DNA of 64,000 bases from Pseudomonas umsongensis. GTDB taxonomy: Bacteria > Pseudomonadota > Gammaproteobacteria > Pseudomonadales > Pseudomonadaceae. A model generated the notes under the pieces. That model was not told the origin of the DNA. It was given only the letters and a program-made list of their open reading frames with translations, and made no database searches. Every line of letters begins with the position of its first letter. The first letter of the stretch is position 1. This document shows positions 53,286 through 62,207 of this stretch, piece after piece. The stretch covers positions 1 through 64,000 of the forward strand of contig NZ_NIWU01000011.1 in assembly GCF_002236105.1 (NCBI RefSeq). The letters run 5' to 3'. The position numbers and the translations under genes are program-made.

Positions 53286-53627
53286 ATGAATCCACCCAGC
53301 AACGACTTGCCCGACATGCAAATCGACACGTCCCTCAACTCACCCCAGGGCTCCGCCGCCGCACAGCGAGCATTGGATTATTACTTGAAACCAGCTATTG
53401 CAGAGGAAGCAGCGCCGGAGCGCCTCTTTGACGTAAACCGAAATATCAGCATCGAAGAAGCCCTGGTGCATGCTTCAGGGCTGCTACGTTGTGCGGCCGC
53501 CACTGCCTACGAGTCAGCCAGTCATTTGCACGGGGCACATCGGGACCTGGCGCTCTCGACCGTGCATATGATCGACATGGCAAAGGCAATGGTGAACCGC
53601 TCCCTGGAGGGCGGCCAGAAAGGCTAG
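53286..53627 (+). CDS. Conserved small Pseudomonas protein (DUF6124-like)
   Basis: 113 residues, soluble, with a helical C-terminal half (ISIEEALVHASGLLRCAAATAYESASHLHGAHRDLALSTVHMIDMAKAMV). Many Pseudomonas genomes hold several paralogues with this pattern, but no function is established. A TTG two codons upstream is better spaced from GGAG (6 nt) than the ATG (12 nt), so the protein may start there. It diverges from the S24-like repressor and shares its operator region. Confidence 0.75.
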   Translation: MNPPSNDLPDMQIDTSLNSPQGSAAAQRALDYYLKPAIAEEAAPERLFDVNRNISIEEALVHASGLLRCAAATAYESASHLHGAHRDLALSTVHMIDMAKAMVNRSLEGGQKG

Positions 53628-53688
53628 TTGGAGGAGTACCGGGACAGAAGGACAGGAAAGAATTTTCCCGACGCGCAGCCAAAATCGT

Positions 53689-53720
53689 TTGACTTGCAAA
53701 CGAGAATGATTATTATTGCA
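53689..53720 (+). promoter_or_regulatory. Fur-controlled promoter of PrrF
   Basis: TTGACT-16 bp-TATTAT gives a sigma70 promoter. The -10 region lies inside an A/T-rich GAATGATTATTATTGC stretch that resembles the Fur box, so iron-loaded Fur should block it. Confidence 0.8.
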
Positions 53721-53722
53721 TC

Positions 53723-53834
53723 AGCTGATCGCGAGATCAGTCGATGGACCAGGGACCTTAGGTCGGTCGCCTGGACTATCTCCTCATCAGGCTAATCACG
53801 GTTTTTGACCCGGCTTTTTGCCGGGTCTTTTTTT
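53723..53834 (+). ncRNA. prrF: PrrF, iron-responsive sRNA
   Basis: About 110 nt made when iron is scarce; it base-pairs with Hfq to mRNAs of iron-containing proteins. The conserved core around GGACTATCTCCTCATCAGG (about 53773-53791) is followed by CTAATCACGG and by the GACCCGGC-TTTTT-GCCGGGTC terminator with T7, as in known PrrF RNAs. Only one copy is in the window; the P. aeruginosa tandem arrangement is not present. Confidence 0.9.
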
Positions 53835-54034
53835 GCCAGTTTTCTGGCTTATGGCTTCAGGCTAATGAAGTCTTGATGTGTCGCAAATTCGATGGCGCGG
53901 ATCATATCAAAACAACATTAGTTGGCAAGAGAAGCCTTCTGTCGAGGGGGCAAACTAATGGCAAATAGCACTTGAGAATCAATCGCATACTCTCTAAGCT
54001 GCGACGGCGTCAAGGAAGACGCCCCCTCAGCCTA

Positions 54035-55645
54035 TCAATACACGGCTATATGCGAGTCCGCTCGCGGCTCGGTCCCGCCACACAGTACACCGGTGTCAGG
54101 ATCGCGCAGGATGATCTGGCCCCGCCCGTAACTCGTGCGATCGCACACCACCTCGACTTCGTGCCCGCGCCGTGCCAGTGCCGCCGCCATGTCTCGCGAG
54201 GCGTCCTGCTCGATGCCAACCTTCAGTTCGCCCAACCATTGCCAGCGCGGTGCGTCCAGGGCCGCTTGTGGATTGAGCCCGAAATCCACCAGGTTCATGA
54301 CCATCTGCACATGCCCCTGGGGCTGCATGTAGCCGCCCATCACGCCGAAAGGTCCCAGCGCTTCACCGTCCTTGCTGAGAAACCCGGGAATGATGGTATG
54401 GAAGGTCTTTTTCCCAGGTGCCAGGCAATTCGCATGGCTGGGATCAAGGCTGAATTCTTCGCCACGGTTTTGCAGGGCGATACCGCTGTCGGGCAGCACC
54501 ACGCCGGAACCGAACCCGTGATAATTGCTCTGGATGAATGACACCATGTTGCCGTCGGCATCGGCGGTGGCCAGGTAGACGGTGCCACTGGCATGGGGAT
54601 CGCCCGGCTTCGGTGCCGCCGCGCGTTCGCCGATCTGTGCCCGCCGGTGGGTGGCATAGGCGTCGCTGAGCAAATCGTCCACGGCAACCCGCATGTGCTG
54701 CGGGTCTGTGATGTAGTGCAGCCCATCGCTGTAGGCGAGCTTCATGGCTTCAAGTTGACGGTGCCAGGTCTGTTGGCTGTCACGGTGGTCGAATGCGAAT
54801 CCTTCGAGAATCTTCAGCGTCATCAAGGCCACCAGTCCCTGGCCGCTCGGCGGAATCTCCCAGACGTCGACACCGCGGTAGTTAACCTTGATCGGCTCGA
54901 CCCACTGGGCGCGGTAGTCTTGCAGATCACTGGCACGCAGGTAGCCGCCGGTGGCGCGCGAATGAGCGTCCAGGCGTTGCGCCAATGCGCCGCGATAGAA
55001 GCTTTCGCAACCGCTGGCCGCCAGCTCGCTCAAAGTGCGTGCCTGGGCCGGGTTGCGAAACAGTTCGCCTGCGCGCGGTGCACGGCCGTCAATCAGAAAG
55101 GTTTCGAACCAGCTGTCGAGCACGTCGCTACGATCAGGAGTGAAATCTTCCAGTGCGGTTTGCCACTGCAAGGCAACCACCGGCGATACCGGAAATCCAT
55201 CCCGCGCCAGGCTGATCGCCGGCTGCAACAGATCGGCAAAGGGCAGGCGACCAAACCGCGTGGACAGCTCAGCCCAGGCGGATGGACAGCCCGGCACCGT
55301 TACAGGCGTCCAGCCATGCAGCGGCATTTTTTCATGACCGGCCGCCCTCACCGCCTCGATGCTCAAGGCTTGCGGGGCTGCACCGTTGCCATTCAGGCCG
55401 TGCAGTTTGTCCTGGGTCCAGACCAACGCAAAGGCGTCGCCGCCAATGCCGCAACCGGTGGGTTCGACCACCGTCAGGGCCGCAGCCGTGGCAATCGCCG
55501 CATCGATGGCATTGCCTCCGCGCCGCATCATTTCAATTCCGGCTTCGGCGGCCAGTGGCTGGGAGGCGGCGACCATGCCGCGCTTGGCGAAGACACTTTG
55601 ACGTTGCGACGCGTAGGGATACTCATGGGCAGAAAACTTGAACAT
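54035..55645 (-). CDS. Gamma-glutamyltransferase family protein
   Basis: 536-residue Ntn-hydrolase precursor. The large subunit has GNAIDAAIATAAALTVVEPTGCGIGGDAF. Autocleavage is expected before the nucleophile Thr in HASGTVYLATADADGNMVS. The small subunit has GSGVVLPDSGIALQNRG and MGGYMQPQGH. No signal peptide is visible from MFKFSAHEYPYA, so it may be cytosolic or use another export route. It lies 31 bp after an amino-acid ABC transporter operon, suggesting it processes an imported gamma-glutamyl compound. Confidence 0.9.
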   Translation of the reverse strand: MFKFSAHEYPYASQRQSVFAKRGMVAASQPLAAEAGIEMMRRGGNAIDAAIATAAALTVVEPTGCGIGGDAFALVWTQDKLHGLNGNGAAPQALSIEAVRAAGHEKMPLHGWTPVTVPGCPSAWAELSTRFGRLPFADLLQPAISLARDGFPVSPVVALQWQTALEDFTPDRSDVLDSWFETFLIDGRAPRAGELFRNPAQARTLSELAASGCESFYRGALAQRLDAHSRATGGYLRASDLQDYRAQWVEPIKVNYRGVDVWEIPPSGQGLVALMTLKILEGFAFDHRDSQQTWHRQLEAMKLAYSDGLHYITDPQHMRVAVDDLLSDAYATHRRAQIGERAAAPKPGDPHASGTVYLATADADGNMVSFIQSNYHGFGSGVVLPDSGIALQNRGEEFSLDPSHANCLAPGKKTFHTIIPGFLSKDGEALGPFGVMGGYMQPQGHVQMVMNLVDFGLNPQAALDAPRWQWLGELKVGIEQDASRDMAAALARRGHEVEVVCDRTSYGRGQIILRDPDTGVLCGGTEPRADSHIAVY

Positions 55646-55676
55646 GGCAGGACTCACACAAATGGGTTGGACAGAC

Positions 55677-56447
55677 TCAAAGCACGCGACTGAGAAACGC
55701 TCGGGTACGGGCATGCTTCGGCTGGCTGAAGATCTGTTCGGGCGGCCCCTGCTCGATCAGTTCACCTTGATCGAGCACCACCACGCGGTCGGCCACCTCG
55801 CGGGCAAAACCCATCTCGTGGGTGACCACGACCATGGTCATGCCCTCCTCGGCCAGCTCCTTCATCACTTGCAGTACTTCGCCAACCGTCTCCGGATCCA
55901 GGGCGCTGGTAGGCTCGTCGAATAGCATTGCCTGGGGTTTCATCGCGAGCGCCCGGGCAATCGCCACTCGCTGCTGCTGACCACCTGACAACATCGAAGG
56001 ATAGTGATCGGCTTTCTCCGCCAACCCCACGCGCTTGAGCAGCGCCCTCGCCTGATCCACCGCCGCAGCACGAGGCACGCCCAGCACCTGGATGGGCGCT
56101 TCGATGATGTTTTCCAGGGCGGTCATGTGCGGGAACAAATTGAAGCGCTGGAACACCATGCCGATGTCCCGGCGCTGACGCGCAATGTTGCGTTCCGAGT
56201 CGCGGGCCAGGCTGCCATCGGCGCGGGTGCGGTAGCCCATTGGCCGACCACCGACACGGATCTGCCCGGACTGAATGTCTTCGAGCAGGTTGATGCAGCG
56301 GATAAAGGTGGTTTTGCCGGAACCGGAAGCGCCGATCAGCACCACCACTTCACCGCGTTTCACTTGCAGTGAAATGCCCTTGAGAATTTCCAGGTCACCG
56401 AAAGACTTGTGGACATCCAGGGCTTCGATCACCAGTTCTTCACTCAT
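55677..56447 (-). CDS. Amino-acid ABC transporter ATP-binding protein
   Basis: 256-residue ATPase of the polar amino-acid uptake family. Walker A GASGSGKTT, signature LSGGQQQRVAIARAL, Walker B AMLFDEPTSALDPE and the H-loop VTHEMGFA are intact. The MSEELVIEAL start is preferred; an ATG three codons earlier is possible. It lies about 10 bp after the permease gene. Confidence 0.94.
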   Translation of the reverse strand: MSEELVIEALDVHKSFGDLEILKGISLQVKRGEVVVLIGASGSGKTTFIRCINLLEDIQSGQIRVGGRPMGYRTRADGSLARDSERNIARQRRDIGMVFQRFNLFPHMTALENIIEAPIQVLGVPRAAAVDQARALLKRVGLAEKADHYPSMLSGGQQQRVAIARALAMKPQAMLFDEPTSALDPETVGEVLQVMKELAEEGMTMVVVTHEMGFAREVADRVVVLDQGELIEQGPPEQIFSQPKHARTRAFLSRVL

Positions 56448-56457
56448 GTGCGCCATC

Positions 56458-57225
56458 TCAACGCCCCCTCAGCAGTTTCATGGTGTTGCGGCCAAACATC
56501 CGGCTGGCAGCCGGTGCCGGGCGATCGGATTGACCGAAGCGTTTTTCCAGCCAGCGCTGGAAGAAGCCCCACAGCGTGGTCAAGGCCAGGAAGTAGATGG
56601 CCACGACCAGGTACAGCTCGAACACACGGAAAGTCGCCGAGGTCACCATTTGCGTGCTAAGCAGCAACTCCTGCACCCCGATGACGCTGACCAGCGTGGT
56701 GTTTTTCAACATCACGTTGAACTCGTTACCCAGCGGCGGCACGATCACCCGGAACGCCTGGGGCAGGACGATGCGCCGCATCAATTTGGCAAAGGTCATG
56801 CCCAGGGAGCGCCCGGCCTCGTATTGGCCCTTGTCCACCGCACCGATACCGGCGCGGATGATTTCCGCCATATACGCGCCTTCATTCAGGCCCAGGGCAA
56901 TGATCGCCGCCTGGATGTTGCCCGGCACGATGAACCAGCCGAGATCCAGGTCCTCAAAACGGAAAATGCCCCCCGCCGCCAGTGCCGTGTACAGGAAGAC
57001 GATCTGCACCAGCAGCGGCGTGCCGCGCATCAGCCAGACATAAAAACGCACCGGGTACTGCAACAGCGGGTTGCTCGACAGCTTCATCAACGCCGCGATC
57101 AACCCCAGGACGCAACCTAGCAACATCGCCGACACGCTGATCAGGCAGGTCAGCCACAGCCCCGTCAGGTAGACATCGCTGGGCTGCAACAGGTACTGCC
57201 AGAACACATCCCAATTGAAATTCAT
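56458..57225 (-). CDS. Amino-acid ABC transporter permease
   Basis: 255-residue inner-membrane permease of the HisM/GlnP type. Five or so hydrophobic segments and the ATPase-contact loop EAGRSLGMTFAKLMRRIVLPQA with the EAA motif (YEAGRSLG) are visible, plus RGTPLLVQI. GAGGGC precedes the chosen ATG giving MNFNWDVFWQY. Confidence 0.94.
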   Translation of the reverse strand: MNFNWDVFWQYLLQPSDVYLTGLWLTCLISVSAMLLGCVLGLIAALMKLSSNPLLQYPVRFYVWLMRGTPLLVQIVFLYTALAAGGIFRFEDLDLGWFIVPGNIQAAIIALGLNEGAYMAEIIRAGIGAVDKGQYEAGRSLGMTFAKLMRRIVLPQAFRVIVPPLGNEFNVMLKNTTLVSVIGVQELLLSTQMVTSATFRVFELYLVVAIYFLALTTLWGFFQRWLEKRFGQSDRPAPAASRMFGRNTMKLLRGR

Positions 57226-57236
57226 CCGCTTTGCCC

Positions 57237-58043
57237 TCAGTCCAGTTTGTCGCTGTCGACATGCCATTTACTGAGGAGCGCGGCGTAACTGCCGTCGGCG
57301 CGCATGCCTTGCAGCACCTCGGTCAAGGCCACAGTTAGCTGCGGGTCGCTTTTGCGCACGCCGAAGCCGGTAAGGATGCGGTTGAACGCCGGCACCGCCG
57401 ACTGGAACAGGTCAGGCGCGAGTTGCTGATAATGGCCGGCGGATTCGACCGTGGTGCCGAACGCGTCCACCTGATTGATGCGCAAGGCCTGGAAGGCGTC
57501 GGCGTCGACGTTGTACACCACCAGTTTCATCGGCGCCTTGCCGGCCGCTTCGAGCTTTTCGTTTTCCTTGCCCAACAGCACCCGGATGGTCGAACCGTTG
57601 CTGACCGCGACCTTGAGCCCGGACAGGTCCTCCAGGGTGTTCACCGCTTTCGGGTTGCCCTTGGGCACCACGATGGATTGGCTGGAATACATGAAATTGA
57701 CGATGTCGATCACCTCGCGGCGTTCGGGCTTGTCGAACAACTGATCGACGATCATGTCGCACTGCTGCGCCAGCAGCGCCGGGATCAGCCCGGCGAAAGG
57801 CGAGATGCGCCACTCGACTTTCTTGTCACCGAGGCGCTGGGCAATCGCCTCCCCCATGTCGACCTGCAGCCCAACCGGTTTCTGTTTCACGTCAAAGGAC
57901 ACCAACGGCGGTGAATCCATGCCGGAGCAATAGACGATTTTCTCGCTCTTGCTCAATCGCTCGGGTAACTCGGGGGCGGCGAGCGCCCATTGCGAACATA
58001 GACTCAAGGTGAACACGGCAACTAACGCGCAAGGCTTGTGCAT
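57237..58043 (-). CDS. Amino-acid ABC transporter substrate-binding protein
   Basis: 268-residue type 3 solute-binding protein. Signal peptide (MHKPCALVAVFTLSLCSQWALA), then PPLVSFDVKQKPVGLQVDMGEAIAQRLG, a classic first-lobe block, and DLSGLKVAVSNGSTIRVLL. Ligand is unknown; the adjacent gamma-glutamyltransferase suggests an amino acid or gamma-glutamyl dipeptide. First gene of the cluster. Confidence 0.93.
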   Translation of the reverse strand: MHKPCALVAVFTLSLCSQWALAAPELPERLSKSEKIVYCSGMDSPPLVSFDVKQKPVGLQVDMGEAIAQRLGDKKVEWRISPFAGLIPALLAQQCDMIVDQLFDKPERREVIDIVNFMYSSQSIVVPKGNPKAVNTLEDLSGLKVAVSNGSTIRVLLGKENEKLEAAGKAPMKLVVYNVDADAFQALRINQVDAFGTTVESAGHYQQLAPDLFQSAVPAFNRILTGFGVRKSDPQLTVALTEVLQGMRADGSYAALLSKWHVDSDKLD

Positions 58044-58076
58044 GGCAAAACTCCAAGTGGCTGCAACGTAAGTCCC

Positions 58077-58157
58077 CTGTAGGAGCTGCCGCAGGCTGCG
58101 ATCTTTTGATGTTGTTTCTAAAGATCAAAAGATCGCAGCCTGCGGCAGCTCCTACAG
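58077..58157. repeat. Long palindromic REP-like element
   Basis: CTGTAGGAGCTGCCGCAGGC...GATCTTTTGAT and its complement form 35-bp arms around a short centre. This is a distinct REP family from the GAGCGAGC type. Confidence 0.88.
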
Positions 58158-58174
58158 TGGAATATGGGGTTCTT

Positions 58175-58843
58175 CTATTGATGGGCTTCGAGGAACTGAA
58201 TCAGCCTCGGAATGGTGCCTTCGATGTGTTCGCACACTACCGCGGCCGCCTTGTCCGGGTCGCCGGAACGCAGTGCGGCAATAATCGAGGCGTGCTCGTC
58301 GCGGGCGCTGCGGGGTTTGTCGGCGTGTTGCAGCCACAGGCGCATGTGCGGCTCGATCACCGAATACAGCGCCGAAATCTGCCGCATCAGGCGCGGACGG
58401 TCACTCAGGCTGCACAGGTATTCATGGAAAGCGCGATGGCGGCTGACCCACTCGGCGCCGTCCTCACGGTAGTCGTCCATCTCATCGAGCAGGCGCTCCA
58501 GATGGCTGAAATGGCGCTCGGTGAGTTTCGTCACGGCAACACGAATGGCGAGACCTTCCAGAGCGCTGCGTATCTCGAACACCTCACGCATTTCCTCGAT
58601 GTTCAGGCCGCGCACGATCGCGCCGCGATTGGGCCGCAACGTCACCAGGCCATCGGCATCCAGGCGCCGAAAGGCTTCGCGCACCGGCATGCGGCTCATG
58701 CCGATTTCACCGGCGATGTCCTCGGCAATCAGGCGCTCGCCAGTGCGGTAGCGACCTTTGCAAATGGCCTCCAGGAGAAAGTTGTAAGCCTCTTCCTCGG
58801 CGGTGACAGGTTGGCGCTCTGTATAGGCAGGGGCGAATTTCAT
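58175..58843 (-). CDS. GntR-family (FCD) transcriptional regulator
   Basis: 222 residues. Winged HTH (AICKGRYRTGERLIAEDIAGEIGMSRMPVREAFRRL) and an all-helical FCD effector domain with metal-binding-type His/Asp residues (HRAFHEYL, EPHMRLWL). AAGGTG lies about 7 nt before the ATG used. Position downstream of the ABC/gamma-glutamyltransferase cluster suggests it controls that uptake system. TTGTATTTTTGTATCC upstream resembles a GntR half-site pair. Confidence 0.9.
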   Translation of the reverse strand: MKFAPAYTERQPVTAEEEAYNFLLEAICKGRYRTGERLIAEDIAGEIGMSRMPVREAFRRLDADGLVTLRPNRGAIVRGLNIEEMREVFEIRSALEGLAIRVAVTKLTERHFSHLERLLDEMDDYREDGAEWVSRHRAFHEYLCSLSDRPRLMRQISALYSVIEPHMRLWLQHADKPRSARDEHASIIAALRSGDPDKAAAVVCEHIEGTIPRLIQFLEAHQ

Positions 58844-59144
58844 CAAGTGCACCTTTTGTATTTTTGTATCCAATTATCCATAAAGCCAAAAAAAGCACGT
58901 TGCGTGCCAGCTTCGCCATACGCTGCTCAGGTGCATGATTCGATTGATATAACTGAAATCGGCAAGGCTGTTAGCGCCTATCGACGTCGGGGGATAACGA
59001 GTTGAAATGAATCAGGGTGTAACCAAAAAGCCCCAACAGGGGGCGGGTGGTAACACCGCCAGTGAAACGTTTTATCTGCCCTGCCAGCCCGCTACGCTTG
59101 CGTGTAAAGTACCGCCATAAAAATCTCAATCAGGAACCCTGACC

Positions 59145-60287
59145 GTGGCTAAAACTCTCGACATCAGTGCCAACTTCGACAGCGGCAACATCCAGGTCAT
59201 CGATGTCAGCGACCCACTCAAACCCCTGCTGGCCATCCGTCCCGATAGCAAAAGCAACCATTTCCAATGGTTCCACTTCAAGGCCAGCGGCCTGCATGTC
59301 GGCCAGGACCATTGGTTTCGCCTGAACAATGCCAGCCAGTCCTCCTACAACAAGGCCTGGACCGGCTATCAAGCGGTGGCGTCCTACGACCACGTCAACT
59401 GGTTCCGTGTGCCGACCATTTTCGAGGGCGACTGCCTGCGTTTCAGCCTCGAAGCTGAACAGACCCACGCCTGGTTCGCCTACTTCGAACCCTACAGCCG
59501 TGGCCGCCACGACTGGTTGATCGAGCAAGCACTGACCAAGGCCGGCACCGAATTGCTGGCCACCGGCAAGAGTGTCGAAGGTCGCGACATCCAGTTGCTG
59601 CGCAAAGGCACTGGCGCCGAAGGCCAGCGCAAGGTGTGGATCATTGCCCAGCAACATCCCGGCGAACACATGGCCGAGTGGTTCATGGAAGGTGTGATCG
59701 AGCGCCTGGAGAAACACGACGACCCGGTGCTGAACAAGCTGCTGGCCAGTGCCGACCTGTACCTGGTGCCGAACATGAACCCGGACGGAGCCTTCCACGG
59801 CCACCTGCGCACCAACGCCATGGGCCAGGACCTGAATCGCGCCTGGCAAAGCGCCAGCGAGGAACTCAGCCCGGAAGTCTTTTTCGTCCAGCAGCAAATG
59901 GAAAAATACGGCGTCGACCTGTTCCTCGACATCCATGGCGACGAGGAAATCCCCCACGTGTTCACCGCTGGCTGCGAGGGCAATCCAGGCTACACGCCGC
60001 GGATCGAAAAACTCGAGGAACACTTCCGCAACCACCTCAAGCACACTACCAAGGACTTCCAGACCAAGCACGGCTACACCCGTGACGAACCGGGCAAAGC
60101 CAACATGACCCTGGCGTGCAACAGTGTCGGGCAGAAATACGATTGCCTGTCGCTGACCCTGGAAATGCCTTTCAAGGACCACGACGACCACCCGAATCCA
60201 TTGACGGGGTGGTCGGGCAAACGGTCGAAGCAATTGGGCAAGGATGTGTTGACGACGGTGGCGGATATGGTTGGCGTTTTGCGCTGA
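59145..60287 (+). CDS. M14-family zinc carboxypeptidase (cytosolic type)
   Basis: 380 residues from a GTG start with AGGAA 8 nt upstream. A beta-sandwich N-terminal domain (about 1-130) precedes an M14 catalytic domain. Zinc ligands are in QQHPGEHMAEW (HxxE) and LFLDIHGDEE, with MNPDGAFHGHLRTNAMGQDLNR and a C-terminal catalytic Glu in LTLEMPFKDH. This is the arrangement of the Nna1/AGBL-like bacterial group, which removes C-terminal residues from peptides or side chains. No signal peptide. Single gene. Confidence 0.9.
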   Translation: MAKTLDISANFDSGNIQVIDVSDPLKPLLAIRPDSKSNHFQWFHFKASGLHVGQDHWFRLNNASQSSYNKAWTGYQAVASYDHVNWFRVPTIFEGDCLRFSLEAEQTHAWFAYFEPYSRGRHDWLIEQALTKAGTELLATGKSVEGRDIQLLRKGTGAEGQRKVWIIAQQHPGEHMAEWFMEGVIERLEKHDDPVLNKLLASADLYLVPNMNPDGAFHGHLRTNAMGQDLNRAWQSASEELSPEVFFVQQQMEKYGVDLFLDIHGDEEIPHVFTAGCEGNPGYTPRIEKLEEHFRNHLKHTTKDFQTKHGYTRDEPGKANMTLACNSVGQKYDCLSLTLEMPFKDHDDHPNPLTGWSGKRSKQLGKDVLTTVADMVGVLR

Positions 60288-60302
60288 TCTATCGCGCGAT
60301 AC

Positions 60303-60404
60303 CTGTAGGAGCGAGCATGCTCGCGATGGTCGTCAACGAAAACGCTGGCTGTCTGATGCCCATCGGTGCTCGTGCTTCCATCGCGAGCAGGCTCGCTCCT
60401 ACAG
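60303..60404. repeat. REPIN (paired inverted REP)
   Basis: CTGTAGGAGCGAGCATGCTCGCGATGG and inverted GCAGGC variant around a 55-bp spacer, between the convergent carboxypeptidase and cytochrome b genes. Confidence 0.9.
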
Positions 60405-60430
60405 GTTTTAAGTGTCAATGATGCCGGCGA

Positions 60431-60976
60431 TCAACCGCGGTCTTTGCCCCTCAACATACTGTCCAGCACCTCATCGCGCCGCACCCAGCCATGAAACAAC
60501 GCCGCAGCCAGGTGCAGCAGCACCGTCAGGAACAGCAGGTACGCCAGATAGCCGTGTGCCTTGCGCAGGAACGCGAACACTTGCGCATTCGCCGGCACGA
60601 TCGATGGCAACTGCAATGAGTTGCTGAGCATCACCGGTTCACCCGACGCAGAAATCATTGCCCAGCCTAATAACGGCAAAACCAGCATCAGGGCGTACAG
60701 CAGCACATGGGACGCCTTGGCCGCCAGCGCTTGCCAAGCCGGCAGGTCGGCGGGCAGCGGTGGCTGCTGGGTGGAGAAGCGTACGACCAGTCGCACGATC
60801 ACCAGCAACAGAATCGCCACGCCCAGGGGCTTGTGCAGGTTAATCAGCCATTCATGACGCTCGGACACCGAGGCAACCATGCCCGCACCAATGAACAGCA
60901 TGGCGATGATCATCAGCGCCATCAGCCAGTGCAGCAGGCGCGCCAGGGGAGCGAAGTGGTTGGGTTGGTTGCTCAT
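60431..60976 (-). CDS. Cytochrome b561-type membrane protein
   Basis: 181-residue four-helix di-haem b cytochrome. Haem-ligand His residues can be placed in LARLLHWLMAL, INLHKPLGVAILL, KASHVLLYALM and LRKAHGYLAYLLFLTVLLHLAAALFHGWV. It shares a 4-bp overlap with the catalase-like gene, implying electron transfer between membrane quinol and that protein. Transcribed from the ECF-type promoter at 62094-62118. Confidence 0.92.
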   Translation of the reverse strand: MSNQPNHFAPLARLLHWLMALMIIAMLFIGAGMVASVSERHEWLINLHKPLGVAILLLVIVRLVVRFSTQQPPLPADLPAWQALAAKASHVLLYALMLVLPLLGWAMISASGEPVMLSNSLQLPSIVPANAQVFAFLRKAHGYLAYLLFLTVLLHLAAALFHGWVRRDEVLDSMLRGKDRG

Positions 60977-62049
60977 TGCTGGGCCTCCTGTTTGGCGGCG
61001 GGCAACTGGCTGACTTCGCTGGTGCGACGCAGGTAGGAATTGGCATAACCGGCTGAACGAGCGGCGAGCAGCGGGTCGTCGGAACCTTCGATGCCTGCAG
61101 GGAGCACCAGCGGGTCATAGTTGATGTCGCGGCACTCACCGCTGAGTTGCGGCTGGGTGCTTTCAAGAACCAGGGTGCCTGCGTTCAACACCTTGCGCCC
61201 CTCGGGCCAGGCCTTGCTCGCATCGTTAACCGGGTCACCGGGGTTGGCCAAAGTGATGTTCAACTGAAAGCGCAGTGGACCGGCGGCGATGCGCTGAACC
61301 AGGTCTTTCTCGAGGAAATCGCTGCCTTGCGGGGCGGTGGCACCCGGCGCGTCCTGAACCGCTGGCACCATGCTCCAGCGCACGGCTTGACGTTGCCCGG
61401 CGGCATTGACCAGATAGAACGCGTTAACGCTGTTGTAGGTTTCCGTCACGTAACTGGCCGAGGGTTTCGCGGTCTTGATCCAGGCCAGGAATGGTGCGGC
61501 TTCCGGGTGCGAGCCGAAGAACGCCGGCACCGCCGCCGGGTCCGGTTTGCCCGTCGCGGGAACCGGCGACTGGGCCTGTTGCAATTGATAGAACGCCTCG
61601 GGCGTGCCCACCGGGAACACCGGCATGCTGTTCATTCCGGTGCGCCATTGCTGGCCGTTGGCCTGGGTGAAACGTAACGCCAGGCTGCGTATCGGCACGG
61701 CGCTATCTGGCGCGTAGGGATTACCCGCCGGCAAGGCGAAACGACCGACTACCGGGGTCCGCGCCTGATTGAACACCTGTGCGGTGGAATAGCTGCGCGC
61801 CTCGCCACTGCTCTCGAAATGGCCGATCACGCACACGCCTTTGGCGTGGTTACGACGAAATCCCGGGTGCACGCCGTTGTTGGTTTCCAGCACATTGACC
61901 AGCTTTTTCGGGGTCAGGCGCTGTGGGTCAAAGGTGCCATTGACGTAGGCAAATGCCCCAGCCACTGCAGCCACGACCACGGCAATGCCGGCCAGACGCA
62001 ACATCAGGCTCGCGGCACTCAAGGGTGGCGGTGATGATCGATCTACCAT
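60973..62049 (-). CDS. Catalase-family peroxidase (SrpA-like)
   Basis: 358 residues. One N-terminal membrane anchor or signal (LMLRLAGIAVVVAAVAGAFAYV), then a minimal catalase fold: HPGFRRNHAKGVCVIGHF with the distal His region, LALRF, and the C-terminal GECRDINYDPLVLPAGIEGSDDPLLAARSAGYA block typical of this subfamily, which places the proximal haem site there. GGAG lies 6 nt before the chosen ATG. Likely removes peroxide in the periplasm, with electrons from the cytochrome b. Confidence 0.92.
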   Translation of the reverse strand: MVDRSSPPPLSAASLMLRLAGIAVVVAAVAGAFAYVNGTFDPQRLTPKKLVNVLETNNGVHPGFRRNHAKGVCVIGHFESSGEARSYSTAQVFNQARTPVVGRFALPAGNPYAPDSAVPIRSLALRFTQANGQQWRTGMNSMPVFPVGTPEAFYQLQQAQSPVPATGKPDPAAVPAFFGSHPEAAPFLAWIKTAKPSASYVTETYNSVNAFYLVNAAGQRQAVRWSMVPAVQDAPGATAPQGSDFLEKDLVQRIAAGPLRFQLNITLANPGDPVNDASKAWPEGRKVLNAGTLVLESTQPQLSGECRDINYDPLVLPAGIEGSDDPLLAARSAGYANSYLRRTSEVSQLPAAKQEAQQ

Positions 62050-62093
62050 GAAAGACTCCAGGGCCATCGGCCACAAGTGAAAAGAATCAGGCA

Positions 62094-62118
62094 GACGAAC
62101 CTCGCGGCGGTTTATTCC
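62094..62118 (-). promoter_or_regulatory. ECF-sigma promoter of the catalase-cytochrome b operon
   Basis: On the minus strand GGAATAA (-35), 14 bp, CGTC (-10). The same elements and spacing occur in the opposite direction at 62147-62171. Confidence 0.8.
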
Positions 62119-62146
62119 ATCGACCGGTATTTATTTTTCCGGGTGT

Positions 62147-62171
62147 GGAATAACCTCCCATGCCAAGCGTC
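62147..62171 (+). promoter_or_regulatory. ECF-sigma promoter of the sigma/anti-sigma operon
   Basis: GGAATAA, 14 bp, CGTC, identical in elements and spacing to the divergent promoter. Transcription would begin near 62178, which excludes the upstream in-frame ATG at 62160 as the start of the sigma gene. Confidence 0.8.
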
Positions 62172-62207
62172 TTCCTGGTTCAAAGCGTAGTGAGAAACCA
62201 GAAATTC

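Noticed and set aside
52518..53627. Prophage or pyocin cluster around the S24-like repressor
   Set aside because: Neighbours are metabolic genes, a small conserved protein and PrrF; no tail, lysis or holin genes are present.
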